This document shows, piece after piece, positions 1 to 11,608 of a stretch of 64,000 nt of DNA. Under the pieces are notes generated by a model that searched no databases, had not been told where the DNA came from, and worked only from the letters and a program-made list of their open reading frames with translations. Position 1 is the stretch's first letter. Every line of letters begins with the position of its first letter. Source of the stretch: Metaphire vulgaris (taxonomy: Eukaryota > Annelida > Clitellata > Crassiclitellata > Megascolecidae); assembly GCA_018105865.1 (NCBI GenBank), contig CM030856.1, positions 2,801,620-2,865,619 of the forward strand. Reading direction: 5' to 3'. Position numbers and translations under genes: made by a program.

Positions 1-330
1 GAAGATTATAGGCAAAAATATGTCGGACAATGAAAAAAAGGCACAAAACAACGTTTGTTTTGTGCAGCAAATTGTCCTGGTCAAGCACGATAGATGGGGA
101 TTGTCTCGGATAGACGCGACGGATGGCCACCGTACTATGCTAACCTTTTGCTCTCATACCTGTATATCTTCTTCTTCTTCTTCATGTGCCGTGCATTGCT
201 ACGTCAGGACCATGGATTTCCATTCCTTTCTGTTTATGGTTTTTCTTATCAGTTCTATGCTGTCTTTAGCTCTTGTTGCTTCTCTTAGGCTGTCTGTATA
301 CTTTATTCGTTGTCTTCCTCTTGCTCTTTT

Positions 331-463
331 GTCACGTGATGGCATTCTAAGTATACAAGGCCCGCCTCCCATCCAATAGACGAACACTAACTAGGACGTT
401 GAACTGTAGTATAGCTTAATACACTCACTCGTTGTCCGTATGTCGATAGATACAGACGTAGCG

Positions 464-507
<44 letters not shown>

Positions 508-711
508 CATATATATATATATAGTCATGACGTTGATGAACTACACAGTAGCTTCAGTACTTGAACAAAATGTCTTTGAGAAAGTAACTGCAGGATATAA
601 TTAATGTTGTTTGACTTGGATATTACGAGAATACATATCTACTTATATATATTTCATACGTGTAGTCTTTTCTGATACATTAGCATAGCATAATAGAAGA
701 CACCACGCCAC
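331..711. mobile_element. Short DNA element (MITE) inserted in the RTE relic
   Basis: The left end GTCACGTGATG and the inverted right end GTGGCGTGGTG are imperfect terminal inverted repeats that continue into TTCTA on both sides. The flanks share TCTTTT, a possible 6-7 bp target duplication. It interrupts the RTE-like reading frame between the GKR and ARGRQR codons, which supports a real insertion. Its middle is a TA-rich tract. No coding capacity; superfamily not determined. Confidence 0.45.
466..522. repeat. (TA)n microsatellite
   Basis: Almost pure TA dinucleotide run with a short CATACATA interruption, inside the element at 331-711. Confidence 0.9.
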
Positions 712-984
712 ATCTTTTCCCCTTTATTTTTCCTGTTATGACTAGATTTTCCAATCCATCCTTTCTAATTAGTTGTACGAAATATTCCAACTGTTGCGTT
801 CTCATGGTTTGTAGTTTTTTTTATCTTTTTACATAACAGGATCTTAGTATTTCCTCATTGGTTATTTTTTCTGTCCGTTAAATTTTTTGCATACGTCTGA
901 GAAACCACATCTCTGCAACTTCCAGTTCCCTTTCTGTTGCTTTTGTCAATGTCCATGCTTCTGACGACCCGTTCTTCATAACTT

Positions 985-1840
985 TTATTTAACATCTAAA
1001 ATAATAACTAAATTAGTCCTGTTTCAGGCTGTCTAAGACTTTGGTTTCGGGTATCGAACAAAGTTCAAAATTTTTATATATTGTATTTCGCACATTCGTT
1101 CAATATGGGATGCTTGATTCAGTAGAAAGAATTTATAAAGATTTTGACTTTTTCTCGTCAGCTTTCGAATGGAAAGATATGTTGTTCGCCTACCTTATCA
1201 ACACCAAACGGCTCCTGATATGTTTCCCATGAGTCGACGCTGTGAGAATATAGAAGCTTGAATTTTGTTATCCACTGGGGATAGTCTTCTCTTCCTTTAG
1301 TTTGAATCGCATATATTGTCATTAGAGTGTCAAATTCAACCTGTGAAATAAAATTTGTGAACGAGATTTGTTTACTGCAAATTAGTTTGACTTAGCAGAT
1401 GATTAATTTTTATAATAACAGATTTCTTTTAATATTTGGTATTTGGTGGTCAAACACATTATTACGAGGCTCTGCTATTCATAAAATAAAATAACTTTTC
1501 GGCCAATATAGACGACAAGCGTGACCATTATGTTGACCAGCCTGTATTTCGACCACTGTCCTTAATCTCACAGGTGCTGTCTTATTTGGTGCACAGGACG
1601 AGGATGCAATTTGCAATTGAGGTAACAATAATTATAATATTTTAAATGTTAATTATGTCATGAGTTTATAATGAATAGTTTAGCAGCATGTTCAAATTGA
1701 TAGTTTATCAGCGTTGATGTATTTTTTTTTAAACTTGCTGTCGTCGCTGGGCGTTCTCGATATTGTTCAGCGTCATATACCTATAGGTAGATGTTGATCC
1801 TCAGCCACGAGATATTTATTATTATTTTTGAATATTATTA
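985..1840. other. AT-rich stretch, no gene recognised
   Basis: I see no convincing coding frame, splice pair or repeat end here. The start may hold more of the decayed RTE-like copy, but no recognisable motif is left. Confidence 0.5.
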
Positions 1841-1844
1841 TCAT

Positions 1845-2062
1845 TATTATTATTATTAAAGTTAAGATTATTGTGGTAACTAATCCGGAAGGACTACGTG
1901 AACACATTACAGTGTCAAAACAGAATCATAACTAGTTCGAAATAGCCAGATCTTTAAGCGCTTCTTAAACGTATCTAGTGATGGTGAGAGTTGAATGGCC
2001 AGTGGTAGACCATTCCAGACCCGTGCTGCCGCCACGGGAAATGCGGGCTCAGTGACCCACGG
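1845..2062 (-). mobile_element. 5'-truncated CR1-like LINE, 3' end only
   Basis: This stretch closely matches the 3' terminal part of the longer minus-strand LINE at 15.0-17.4 kb, base by base from the ATT-rich tail through the region encoding the PRVWNGLPL part of the RT C-terminus. It is a separate, severely 5'-truncated copy of the same family, with (ATT)n at its 3' end (left side). Confidence 0.75.
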
Positions 2063-2504
2063 TGCATAAGACCGGTGGAAGTAAATAATTCAAAACATTG
2101 GAATCGAGAATCGAAATTGATGAATGAAGGTTATTATAGTCACTTTCTTTTTTACCATCCACTTGTACATCCATCTTAATCCCCTTATTGTCTCCAAAAA
2201 ACTTTAACGAGCGTGCGAACTTGCTAAACAAATGCTATAATGGCTCTAGGGTTCCTTATTCGTTAGTCTTTCAACATTTTAAGCTGAATTTTAGAGAGCA
2301 TAAGTACAAATCATAACTCGGACGTCAACCTTATTTTGCACGTCACTAATAATTATGATTGGCGGGAAATATACAGCGACACTTGAGAGGTAACTTTTAA
2401 ATGATTTTTTATGCAGTAATAATTGACAGATTGTTGCTTGTCAATAAATTTGCTGAATTTGTTTACTTGAAGCTTGGCTGGGTGAATACTTGCTATTGCT
2501 GGCA

Positions 2505-2575
2505 TGGGTTGGGTTGGTTTAGAGATTTTATGGGCCGGGTCGGGTTGGGTTCTAAAAATGGACCATGTCCATTTC
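2505..2575. mobile_element. hAT-type MITE end (GGGTTGGG family)
   Basis: Repeated GGGTTGGGTT motifs and an end reading CATGTCCATTTCTG resemble the better preserved element at 22472-22854, which ends in CATGTCCATGTCTG. The opposite end and a duplication could not be fixed, so the boundaries are approximate. Confidence 0.4.
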
Positions 2576-2579
2576 TGTT

Positions 2580-2660
2580 TTATACCCATGCTGTCTGGCT
2601 CCAGCAAGCAACGACAGGTCTATGCGACGCCACCTAGCCAGACGAAGCGGATTTTCTCTT
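2580..2660 (-). repeat. Inverted copy of part of the adjacent LINE
   Basis: About 70 bases here are the reverse complement of 3222-3292 in the LINE immediately downstream, with only a few mismatches. It is a LINE fragment in opposite orientation, possibly from a twin-priming type inversion or from local rearrangement. Confidence 0.7.
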
Positions 2661-4157
2661 TAAAATAAGGTGATTTTAATGTACATGTTGATAAGAGTGA
2701 CGATCCTAACTCTACCCAATTCATACAACTACTCACTCAGACAAACCTCACACAACACATTTCTCTTCCTACTCACACTTTTGGACATACTTTAGGCTTG
2801 CTCATCACGCCTTCTTCTTCATCACTACCTCCAATTTCAGGAATTAGCCAATTCTCGCCACCTGATCACTTTCCCATCCCATCCCTCTCTCCATCTGATC
2901 ATTTTCCCATCTTCACCATTTTAAGTATCTGCTCGCCAACTCCGCCTCGTGGGGGAGTCGTGGCCCCTACTCATTCCGCCGTGTTAAAAAAATTGACGTA
3001 GCCTTGTTCTGTGACAACATTAAATCATCTGACCTAGTTGCTAAATCACCCACTACTCTGCCGTCACTGATCAACAAATACAATTCTGTGTTTTCCGATC
3101 TTCTTGATAAACATGCTCCTATCATCACAAGACCTCTTTCATCTCATAACAGCAAACCCTGGTATAACTCTTTCATTCATGCTTTCAAGACATTTCGCAG
3201 ACGTCTTTTGCTTGACAGTCCGCTTCGTCGGGCTAGGTGGCGTCGCATAGACCTGTCGTTGCTTGCTGGAGCCAGGCAGCATGGGTATAAATACCATAGA
3301 ACACATTCTCCATCTAACCTCTTAGATCTTCGTTCCGCCACTAACCGCTACCATAATCTCCTTATATCTGCCCAAAAAGTATTTTCTAAAGTCATTTCAA
3401 CAAATAGCTCTAACCCACGTAAGCTCTGGAAAACTGAAGTTTTTGCTCATGGAAGAGATTTTCATTTAATTGATACTTTACTTTTAAAGTTCTGATGAAA
3501 GCAATGATTTGAATCTGTTGTACAGCTGTTACTGCTGTGAGGCTGTGGGCTTTGGTTTGCAGGTGGTATTTTTGCGTCCTCCAGTGACTTGAACACAACA
3601 CACGTTTACAGTGGTTCTCACACCCTACTTAACCACTTTAAACCTTGTTATATTATATTATATTAACTGTAAACGATCTTTTCCATCGCAAAGACTCAAA
3701 ACTTCTTCTTCAATCCATTTACCTGTCAGAACTTGCTGAATCTTTTGCTCACACAGTGTGCCATCGTGCTTACGCTTATCATAACTAGAATATTAACCTC
3801 TATCTTATCTCAGGCACTTTCCAATCCTCGTTCGAAAACTGTTGTGCTAATCCTCTCCTAAAAAAGCCTGGTCTCGACAGAGAAGATCTTAATAACTATC
3901 GCCCCAACTCAAATCTTTTTCTTCTATCAAAACTTACTGAGAAAAGTGTGCTTTCTAGACTGACCGAACACCTTTCAAATAACTCGATATATAATGGTCA
4001 TCAGTCTGCCGACTCTGAACATCACTCAACTTAAACCGTCCTCGCCTACATTCATGACAGACTCTTAACCGCAATTGGTCTCCGACAAGTTACTGGCCTT
4101 TGTCTTCTTGATCTCTCTGCTGCATTTGATACCATGGATTCTATGATACCAAGATTC

Positions 4158-4850
4158 TATGGCGCCTATCTATGGCTGCCTCGAGTCGGTCTCACCGCTT
4201 GTGCAGGACGTCGCCATGTTGGCTATTGTTATAGCGCCATGCGATGATCGACGGTCGTTCCGGGCTTCGCTCGAGCATTCATCTTCGCGAGGATGGTGTT
4301 CCGCTCTTCGGTTCCGACGTGTCTCGTGCTGTCCTCTACCTTTTCACGTTGTCCTGGAAGTTCAAGTCAGTCGCCGTCCATCGGGTGTGCGCCAAAGTCA
4401 GCCGCATCGGCTGCTGCGTGAAAATTCGGCGGGTTTGCGGTTGGCTGTCGTTTCTGGACTTCGCTGGATTTTCCATCTTCGTCGGATTTTCCGATTTCGA
4501 TGACGGAACTATCTTCTTGCGGAAGACCGCTTCTTCAGGAACTTTTCCGGTGGTTATATCCGCACGGAGAAACTCCTACTACTAACTCGCGGACTTTCAA
4601 CATCATCTTTCGTTCCTCGTTGGCATGTCAATGGGGCTACAGTTTTCCTTGAAGGACCGCTTCTAAAGGACTTTCGACCGGACTTCTTCACGGCAGCAAA
4701 GTTCTTTCCATCATCTCAGTGGATTTTAACATCGCCACCTTCTGACCTTCATTGACATGTCAGCGGTGTCAAAGCGCTTTTGATTTTGGATTTTAAACCA
4801 TGCGTACAGCGCTATATAAATTGTCCTGGATAATAATAGATAAAAAATTC
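4158..4850 (+). repeat. Repeat R, copy 1 (uninserted version)
   Basis: This roughly 690-bp block is near-identical to parts of 38802-40250. Copy 1 lacks the two insertions present in copy 2, so it shows both empty sites: GTGCAGGAC at 4201-4209 for the foldback element, and the CATCATCTTT region near 4610 for a LINE tail. It ends in GCGCTATATAAATTGTCCTG, a LINE-type 3' end. Open frames cross it but resemble no protein I know. Confidence 0.75.
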
Positions 4851-4852
4851 TT

Positions 4853-4885
4853 CTCTCTCTCTCTATCTCTATCTCTATCTCTATC

Positions 4886-4968
<83 letters not shown>
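4853..4968. repeat. (CT)n / (CTAT)n microsatellite
   Basis: Mixed CTCTAT then pure CT run at the 3' end of repeat R copy 1. The long Arg/Glu and Ser/Leu frames across it are simple-sequence artefacts. Confidence 0.95.
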
Positions 4969-4972
<4 letters not shown>

Positions 4973-5057
4973 GGTTTGGCATATCTGAAAATATTGTTCA
5001 GCCTTGACACCACATCGCCCTCATCTTTAATTAATTCCCTCAATTTAAATAACCAGA

Positions 5058-5111
5058 TCTATCAGTGGTTTTCACACAGGCTTACTTAGCCTCCTAAACC
5101 ACTTAAAATCA

Positions 5112-5157
<46 letters not shown>
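5058..5157. repeat. 60-bp hAT-end-like block plus (ATT)n
   Basis: The block starting CAGTGGTTTTCACACAGG is repeated almost exactly at 19322-19378 and in looser form near 3610. CAGTGGTTYTCA resembles the first bases of many hAT terminal repeats. An (ATT)n run follows, then the YADD part of LINE B resumes. Confidence 0.55.
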
Positions 5158-5159
<2 letters not shown>

Positions 5160-6413
5160 GCTGATGACACTCAGCTATTCCTTTCCTTCTCACCTCCATC
5201 ATTTAATGCATCTATTGTTGAGCTCGAATCTGTATTTTCATCTGCATGGATGTCATCTAATCTTATCGCTTTAAACCCACCCACAGGGTTTCTTTTAATT
5301 GGACTACCTTAACAACTCAAACTAATTTACAATCCTAATCTAGTTTTGGTTCCTGACATCACAATAACCCTGTTCCAACTGCAAGAAATCTCGAATTCAA
5401 CATTGATTCTTTTCTAAACTTTTAATCATGAATTTCCCAACTTCCAATTGCTATGTTCATATTCGTAACCTTCGTCGCCTACGTTTTTGCCTCGATACCA
5501 AAACTGCCTCCACAGTTGCCACCTCAATAGTCCACTCCAAATTAGATGACTGTAACTTCCTCTACTATAACCTTTCCAAAGCCTCCATCAACAAATTGCA
5601 ATCAATACAAAATGCACTAGCTCGCGCTGTTACTAAGTCACCTAAATTCTCCCATATTTCACCCATACTAAAATCAATACATTGGCTTAAAATAGCTGAA
5701 CGTATCCAATATAAAATAATAACACTTACATATAGCTCACTTCAGTCATCAAAACCTATCTACCATTGATCACTATTAACCCCTCAGCCTCCTCGACCCA
5801 CACGTTCATCACCTCATCTCACTGTTTCACGCCCACTGGAAATTTGCAGCCGTGCCTTCTCATACGTCTCACAAGTTCACTTTGAAACTCGATCCCAGCT
5901 TCCCTCCGCAGACTTGGACAATTTAAAACAATAAAGTCTGAATCTTCATTTCCCGTAATTCCCGCATTATCTTTTCAAGTCTTCGGGTCTAAGCTGAAAT
6001 CCTTCCTTTTTATAAAATCATTTCCTCCATAGCTGTAACAACTTAGCCTCACTGCCCTTCGGATATAGACTATTGCCTGGTTGATCATGTACCTTTCCCT
6101 TACCTATTTTAAGAGAGGCTGAGCGCCTAAGAATAACCAGCCACTGTTGTGCTGGTTCAAGGCGCTATAGAAATCTACGAGACTTTACCAGGGGCGGCTC
6201 GTTGGATAGGCAAATTAGGCAGCTGCCTAGGGCGACAAAAGTCAAGGGGGCGGCAAGATGACGTCACTAAAAATATACGACGTCACTTTACAACATCCTT
6301 TGATCTTATGTTATTGACGACTTGGTCAGAAGACGTTGTGACCCAGAAACCGAGAAAATCACACAAAACCTCCAACACCACGCGCTGCAAGCATCTAATA
6401 GCAACCTCAGACA

Positions 6414-7588
6414 CAGTGATGTTAATCCCTGTCCTGGTTCATGTCCTTAAAGACTCCTTAAGGACCAATTTGAAGTCTTTGTCCTTGTCCTTAGGAAGTC
6501 AGTCTCGTCCTTATCCTCGTCCTTGGAGGCTCGGCCTCGTCCTTATCCTCGTCCTTGCAGATCGGTCCTTGTCCTTGTAATTTAGTCCTTGAAAATCCTT
6601 ATAAGAACCAAATTACTTGTATACCATTTTCAATCATTATTGTACTAATAATTATGTTCCAAGGTAAGAGTGGTATTATTATTATTATTCGCGACAATTT
6701 ATATAGCGCAGTAACAAACTCGAGCTAAAGTCAAGAGCGCTTTACAAAGGAATCACTTATAAGATATGCTAAGTGTCTTTAGGAGCTTCTCAGAACAACC
6801 AACGGAATTTGCATTAGTCACATCGCACGGCAGCGAGTTCCACAGGGCTGGATTTCCTCGCGTGACTGATCTGTCACCGAACACGGCAGTCTTGAAGGCG
6901 GAGGGACGATCAACAATGTCCGACTACTGGATCGGAGTTCAGCGCGTCTGTCATTCGTCTTTGCCCTGCATACGAGTATGTGTATGTGGTACATGGATGT
7001 GGTATGAGTATGTGATATGTGGTATATGAGCATGTGGTATGTGGATTTATATTGACATACTTGTTTTGAGTTACTCTAAATGTGTAGTTATTGTTTCCTT
7101 TATAATACCAATAGAAATCTGTATGTAATCTGATCGTCTATGATTTCTATGGGAGTTTCCTTTATAATACCAGTTGAGGAGTTGAGTCTTTAGCAGAATT
7201 CTTTGTTGCCCTGCGACGTCGGCTTCAGTTTAACGAGTGTTTTCGCAAAGTGGTCTCATAGACCTCATCATGCGTGGCATTACTGATCAGCCGCTGGAAA
7301 CACTTGTTTATTTGTAATGCAACATTGCTGTTGACTAGATTATGTATTACAACATTCTTTTTTTTGCTTTTCTTATTGTGTGAATCGAATTGAAATTGTC
7401 TTTGGTTTTTCCTTTCTGACTTTTTTGTCTAACAGAGGTCGGTTCTTGTTATCCTTGATCCTTGTTCTTAGGGTCAGTCCTTGTGGTCTTTGTGCTTGGG
7501 TGTAGGTCCTCGTCCTTGTCCTCGTCCTTGGGGGTCGGCCCTTGTTCTTATCCTCGTCCTTGGAGGTCGGTCTTTGTTGACCTCACTG
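6414..7588. mobile_element. Nested hAT element with GTCCTT-rich ends
   Basis: Ends are CAGTGATG and its partner CCTCACTG. Flanks CTCAGACA (6406-6413) and GTCAGACA (7589-7596) match at 7 of 8 positions. Subterminal regions are rich in TCCTTGTCCT/TCCTCGTCCT repeats, as in the related element at 47370-47910. Its interior includes a fragment of another LINE. Confidence 0.65.
6674..6990 (-). pseudogene. CR1-like RT C-terminal fragment
   Basis: The minus strand encodes KTAVFGDRSVTRGNPALWNS, continuing LPCDVT, then SEKLLKTLSISYK and a stop. This is the conserved GDRSF..GP..WNSLP end of CR1/L2-like RT proteins. It is followed leftwards by a LINE-type 3' end and (ATT)n. Only the last hundred or so codons survive. 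Confidence 0.7.
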
Positions 7589-7861
7589 GTCAGACAGTGA
7601 CGCAGTGACGCATACAGCGGTGACGTCAAAATATCGTGGCTACAGAGTAAATTAATTCTGGCCAATCGTTGAAGACAAAATTAAACTTTAATGTTTGACG
7701 GTTGACACAGTTACAGACTTCAGATCGGATTTACTTCGTATTAAATTTATTACAAGGTTAGAAACTTGAGTTAATTTTTAAATCACGCAGCGAGAAAAAC
7801 TGTCCGATGCAGTGTATCGCCAAACGCAAAGCCCAGAGAGACTCGGACATTCAAAAATACA

Positions 7862-8098
7862 ACTAGTATTAATAATATTAATTATACATGTGTGTGCGAA
7901 ATTTTTCAAAATTTAACAATAGCTTTGGAAGCAATGTTTACAACTCCTGTAAGGGTAGCATCTGTAGAAAGATGTTTCTCGCGATTAAAACTTATAAAAC
8001 GCTATTTTAGGTCGTCGATGAGCCAAGAACGATTGGCACTTGTACAGAATTCATGCGCACTCAATATTCAACTATATGGTACTCTACACTACGCCTAG
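7862..8098 (+). pseudogene. hAT transposase C-terminal (hATC) remnant
   Basis: The frame contains TTPVRVASVERCFSRLKLIK then RYFRSSMSQERL, the hAT dimerisation signature (TTP..VASAER.FS.LK.IK, then R..M...RL). It ends shortly after. The rest of the transposase, including the catalytic region, is not recognisable, so this is a relic of the autonomous element in 6189-10499. Confidence 0.8.
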
Positions 8099-8734
8099 CA
8101 ATATGCACCACTTAAAAATCCACCACACAAGGGGAAATATGAAAAAATCGCATTTTTCTGAAAACATTTTCGTATTTTATTTCACTCTCAATGAAACTAC
8201 TTACTAACTTAATAAATATTCAAAGCGTAAAATTTTAGGCGGCGAATACGTAAGTATTCATTGGTCAGAATTATTTAGGTCAAAAGCGGCAATTGGTCAA
8301 AAAAACGATGTCAAAATTATTTCGCGCAAAAACGCAATTGCTTATAAACGCATTTTCTCTGAGTTGCTTATCTCCGTATCTGAATAAGCACATATCAATA
8401 AACACTTACTACTGTTCTACGTTCTAAAGAGCTACATAAATTTAAGAAAGTTATCTTACTTACTTACTGACCTTAAACAGGCCGTCTACATATCTCTACG
8501 AAGCTATCGTATGAGCTTTTTTCCGTATTAGCGGACTCTTTTCTTGCTAGAGCTGCTGTGCTCCGGGTATGTAAAGCGTTATAAACATTTACAACTTTTA
8601 AATTTCTGACTTAATGGTAATACAATGGCTACTAAACAGCAGGGGTACTTAATCCCTTATTTACTTACACTCAACGGTTCTTTGCATGTTTCTATGATGA
8701 CTTCCTAATGTTCCGGGAGTTCCGGCTATACAGA

Positions 8735-8890
8735 GATTTGTACACAATTGTTATAGAAAAATGCTATTTTTTCATATTTCCCCTTGTGTGGTGGATTTTT
8801 TAAGTGGTGCATATTGCTAGGCATAGTGTAGAGTACCATATAGTTGAATATTGAGTGCGCGTGAATTCTGTACAAGTGCCGAACGATTAA
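8735..8890 (-). repeat. Inverted duplicate of 8030-8160
   Basis: About 150 bp here are the reverse complement of 8030-8160, including the last hATC codons (CALNIQLYGTLHYA becomes a closely similar frame). The arms are about 570 bp apart. Confidence 0.8.
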
Positions 8891-9323
8891 CTGACGTAGC
8901 CATTCTCTCAATTTCAAGACTTTAAAAAATTAATGTTACTGATATTGCAAAAGAATTTGCTGCAGCCAAAGTGCGCCATCTTGGCTATTTAATTTACCTA
9001 TCATGAAGCTTTAATCATTAACCCCTTAAGTGGGGATCCCGGATATGTCCGTCCATTTTACATTGAGTTACAGTTAAATACACGGTTAAGGGGTTAATTG
9101 AACACGTTGTGAGATAGATGTGAGTCAAGTGATGCTACGAAGGAGGATTACTAATATACTAAGCAGCTACAAATAAACTGTCTGTTTAGATAATCAGTGT
9201 TTAAAAAATGTTGCTAATAAAGGAAATCTCTAGCCGTGTTTAAGCAATGTATAAGTAGAACAACAGAAATGCTAAATTACACGAGAACAATTAAGCAATC
9301 TTAGTTATATTGATATATATATA

Positions 9324-10307
9324 CAGGGTGTAAAAGTGAAAAGTAGCCCCCTTTATGATATTTAATATCTCGGCCGCGTGTGTAGCGATTTAAATGAAAT
9401 TTATAGGCCATATACCTGGAATTGTTTTTGATGTAATTGCCAAATTTCATGCTAATATCTTTAGTGTTTGCTGAAATATGGCCAAAAACTAAAGATACCC
9501 ACATTTTGAAATTGACATTGGAATATTACGTCATAATAAAGTGATAAAAATATTTATACAAAATTTTTTGGGCCCTGAACGTTTTAAAGGGGGTTTCAGA
9601 TGATTTGTTGCGGGAGCAGGTGCTCAAAATGCCCATGCACCCTTAGCCTTCACACATGCCGACAAGCGCTTCTTCACTGACAATATCGACTTCTTGATCT
9701 GGTCCTCAGGCAAACTCTCCCAGATATTCTTCAGCACAGTCTTCAACTCCGTGATGTTCTATGGCTTTGGCTGATACTTTTGACATCTGTCGAGCATGAT
9801 TCCCCAGACGTGAAAGTCAAGCGGATTGATACCTGGGGAGTCTTTCTTGATGAAATCTGGACAATTTTTCTACAGAAAATCCTGGGTCCTGAGAGCAGAG
9901 AGCAGAGTGGGCAGGAATTGCTGGAACATCTTGCTGGAATATGAAATCTTCTCCAAGCAAATCATGACAGTCCTGTTGCCAATCATAATGCTGCTGTGTT
10001 TATCTGTTTATCTGTTGGCCGTAAGTAACCCTTGACCTTGTCTGGCGCAATGACAACGACGCAATTTTAGACTTTAAAACGATACATTTGACTATGACGT
10101 TATATTCTGTTTGTCAATTTTAAAATTTGGGTCTCTTTAGTTTTTTTGGCCATATTTTAGCAAACTCTAAAGCTATCGGCATGAAATTTGGCAATTACAT
10201 CAGAAACATTCCCAGGTATATGGCCTATAAATTGCATTGAAATCGCTACACACGCAGCCGAGATATTCAGCGTCATAAAGGGGGCTACTTTTCACTTTTA
10301 CACCCTG
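9324..10307 (-). mobile_element. Tc1/mariner-type element with long terminal inverted repeats
   Basis: The first bases CAGGGTGTAAAAGTGAAAAG are exactly inverted at the right end. Similarity between the two ends extends over about 180 bp. Both ends abut TA inside TA-rich sequence, as expected for TA-targeting mariner-like elements. A transposase relic lies between the ends on the minus strand. Confidence 0.8.
9640..10000 (-). pseudogene. Mariner-like transposase C-terminal relic
   Basis: The minus strand encodes FQQDVPAIPAHSA, matching the second catalytic block (FQQDGAPAH) of mariner-type transposases, then SPGINPLDFHVWGIMLDR, matching the third block (SPDLNPLDF..W). ENI-like helices follow (ELKTVLKNIWESLPEDQIKK) and a stop after KAKGAWAF. 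At least one frameshift separates the two catalytic blocks and one in-frame stop follows. Inactive. Confidence 0.75.
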
Positions 10308-10382
10308 TATATATATATAGTGTCATTTAGCCATATTTGTGTCATATATATTTGTGTTATTTAGCATTTCTTTTGTTCTACT

Positions 10383-10384
10383 TT

Positions 10385-10436
<52 letters not shown>
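10383..10436. repeat. (TA)n microsatellite
   Basis: Pure TA run between the mariner-type element and the right end of the enclosing hAT. Confidence 0.9.
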
Positions 10437-10439
<3 letters not shown>

Positions 10440-10789
10440 GGTCAGGGACGGCCATAGACCCGCTTGACTAGGGCGCCAGAAACTCACGAGCCGACCCTGG
10501 ATTTTACTTACTTACTTCATTACGAAAATGGGAAACAGGAGAAACCTGACGAAAGAGATTACCAAAAGGAAACACAACACGATGAACATATGCAATGTAA
10601 CAGCGTTCTTATATAGCGCCTCTTCAGTCTTAATATTAAAAAAACACTCCGAAGCGCTCCCGCTGCGGTAAGTACTGTCAACATGGCAAAGCCAAAGTCA
10701 GAAGCACTGTTAACAGCGTTGACGCCTCTGCTGATCGGAAGATGATTTTTTTAATATCCACTCGTATGGTAAAAGGGAATTAACCGCCG

Positions 10790-10985
10790 TAACGAGTAAC
10801 GAGGTACTCATGTTCAGAACAAGCAACAAATATCTGGGAAGGGAAACACACAGGGAAAGGAGCAAAAGGGCATCCTTGAGGAACTTGGCTGGAGACATCA
10901 AGGACTGGACGGGCATTGAAAACTATAGAGAACTATAAAGAATTGCTGTGGATCGAGAAAAGCGGCAACAACTTGAAGATGGTAC
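10790..10985 (+). pseudogene. RTE-like RT C-terminal fragment
   Basis: The plus strand reads SNKYLGRETHRERSKRA then LRNLAGDIKDWTGIENYREL, resembling the last residues of RTE-type LINE proteins (D.I..WTG.....). It leads into a (GAT)n tail, consistent with a short 3' LINE fragment. Confidence 0.5.
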
Positions 10986-11145
<160 letters not shown>

Positions 11146-11369
11146 AATCCTAGTACATAGTATAAAGTAAAGGATTGGAACGTAAAAAGGCAAGAAGCAA
11201 TTAACGGATGTATGAACACTACTGCCATGTGAAAAGTGCAATAAAACATAGTAGATCATGTTTTTTATGAACTCGTTCTACTCCTGACCTAGTTTTCAGA
11301 AGGCGACACCGCAGCACTTTCGAATTGGAAATAAACTTAAATGACTGCATTCAGGCAGACAAACGACAT

Positions 11370-11525
11370 TTGTCATATTTCACATGAAATTTTGACCGCC
11401 AAGAATTTTGTGCCGGGGGCGACCGCACTCTGGTCCCCCGCGATACGTCAGTGACGTCGCTGCCGCCTATCAAATGAATGGAGAAAGTGAAGATAGCAAT
11501 ACAGAAGGAGAAAATACAATACAAT
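11370..11525. repeat. Dispersed repeat S, copy 1
   Basis: Closely similar over about 140 bp to 12526-12660, including GACCGCCAAGAATTTTG, CGACCGCACT and CCGCCTATCAAATGAATGG. I do not recognise the family. Copy 2 lies only about 50 bp downstream, in transcript direction, of a host exon. Confidence 0.7.
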
Positions 11526-11608
11526 AGAACAAATTCAAGCATCGTGACCTAGGGATTGTTAAATATTTGCAGTTAAACAAGGTGTTACCGGTTTCATTGG
11601 CCAACCTT

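Larger units (their letters stand above)
199..980 (-). pseudogene. RTE-like LINE, RT C-terminal end, interrupted
   Basis: On the minus strand the part near 780-975 reads SEAWTLTKATERELEVAEMW followed by FLRRMQ, and the part at 199-340 reads RARGRQRIKYTD, then a KEW..MV ending. Both are typical of the C-terminus of endonuclease-reverse transcriptase LINEs of the RTE type. The two parts are separated by an inserted element at about 331-711; joining across it gives the expected GKR then ARGRQR order. Stops and frameshifts make this a dead 5'-truncated copy. The LINE class is assigned by recognition of the tail, not by alignment. Confidence 0.6.
2690..6188 (+). mobile_element. L2/CR1-like LINE B, decayed, with a ~1 kb insertion
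   Basis: Domains run in the usual order. An endonuclease end (NLTQHISLPTH, then GHTLGL and ITPSSSS) lies at 2740-2900, and a linker encoding KPWYNSFIHAFKTFRRRLLL at 3160-3210. RT fingers (PLLKKPGLDREDLNNYRP) lie at 3850-3910, DLSAAFDTMD at 4110-4140, YADDTQLF at 5158-5180, and the C-terminal part runs to about 6000. The 3' end reads GCTATAGAAATCTACGAGA and is followed by a hAT insertion. Segment 4141-5157 is foreign repeat DNA in place of the palm region between FDT and YADD. Many stops: not functional. Other 3' ends of this family are at 19600, 32600 and 61099. Confidence 0.8.
6189..10499 (+). mobile_element. hAT element, 4.3 kb, with nested insertions
   Basis: The left end CAGGGGCGGCTCG pairs with the right end, which reads CAGGGTCGGCTCG when reverse complemented. 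The flanks are GACTTTAC (6181-6188) and GATTTTAC (10500-10507), a 7/8 match to an 8-bp target duplication. It sits in the 3' tail of LINE B. A hAT C-terminal dimerisation remnant is encoded at about 7862-8098 on the same strand. The interior holds a second hAT (6414-7588), an inverted duplication (8.0-8.9 kb) and a mariner-type element (9324-10307). Confidence 0.75.

Noticed and set aside
4159..4585. Open frames of 113-114 codons in repeat R
   Set aside because: Present in both copies of a dispersed repeat in overlapping frames, with no recognisable domain; more likely repeat sequence than a gene.
4726..5043. Arg/Glu repeat protein on the minus strand
   Set aside because: Translation of a CT microsatellite; no flanking coding features.
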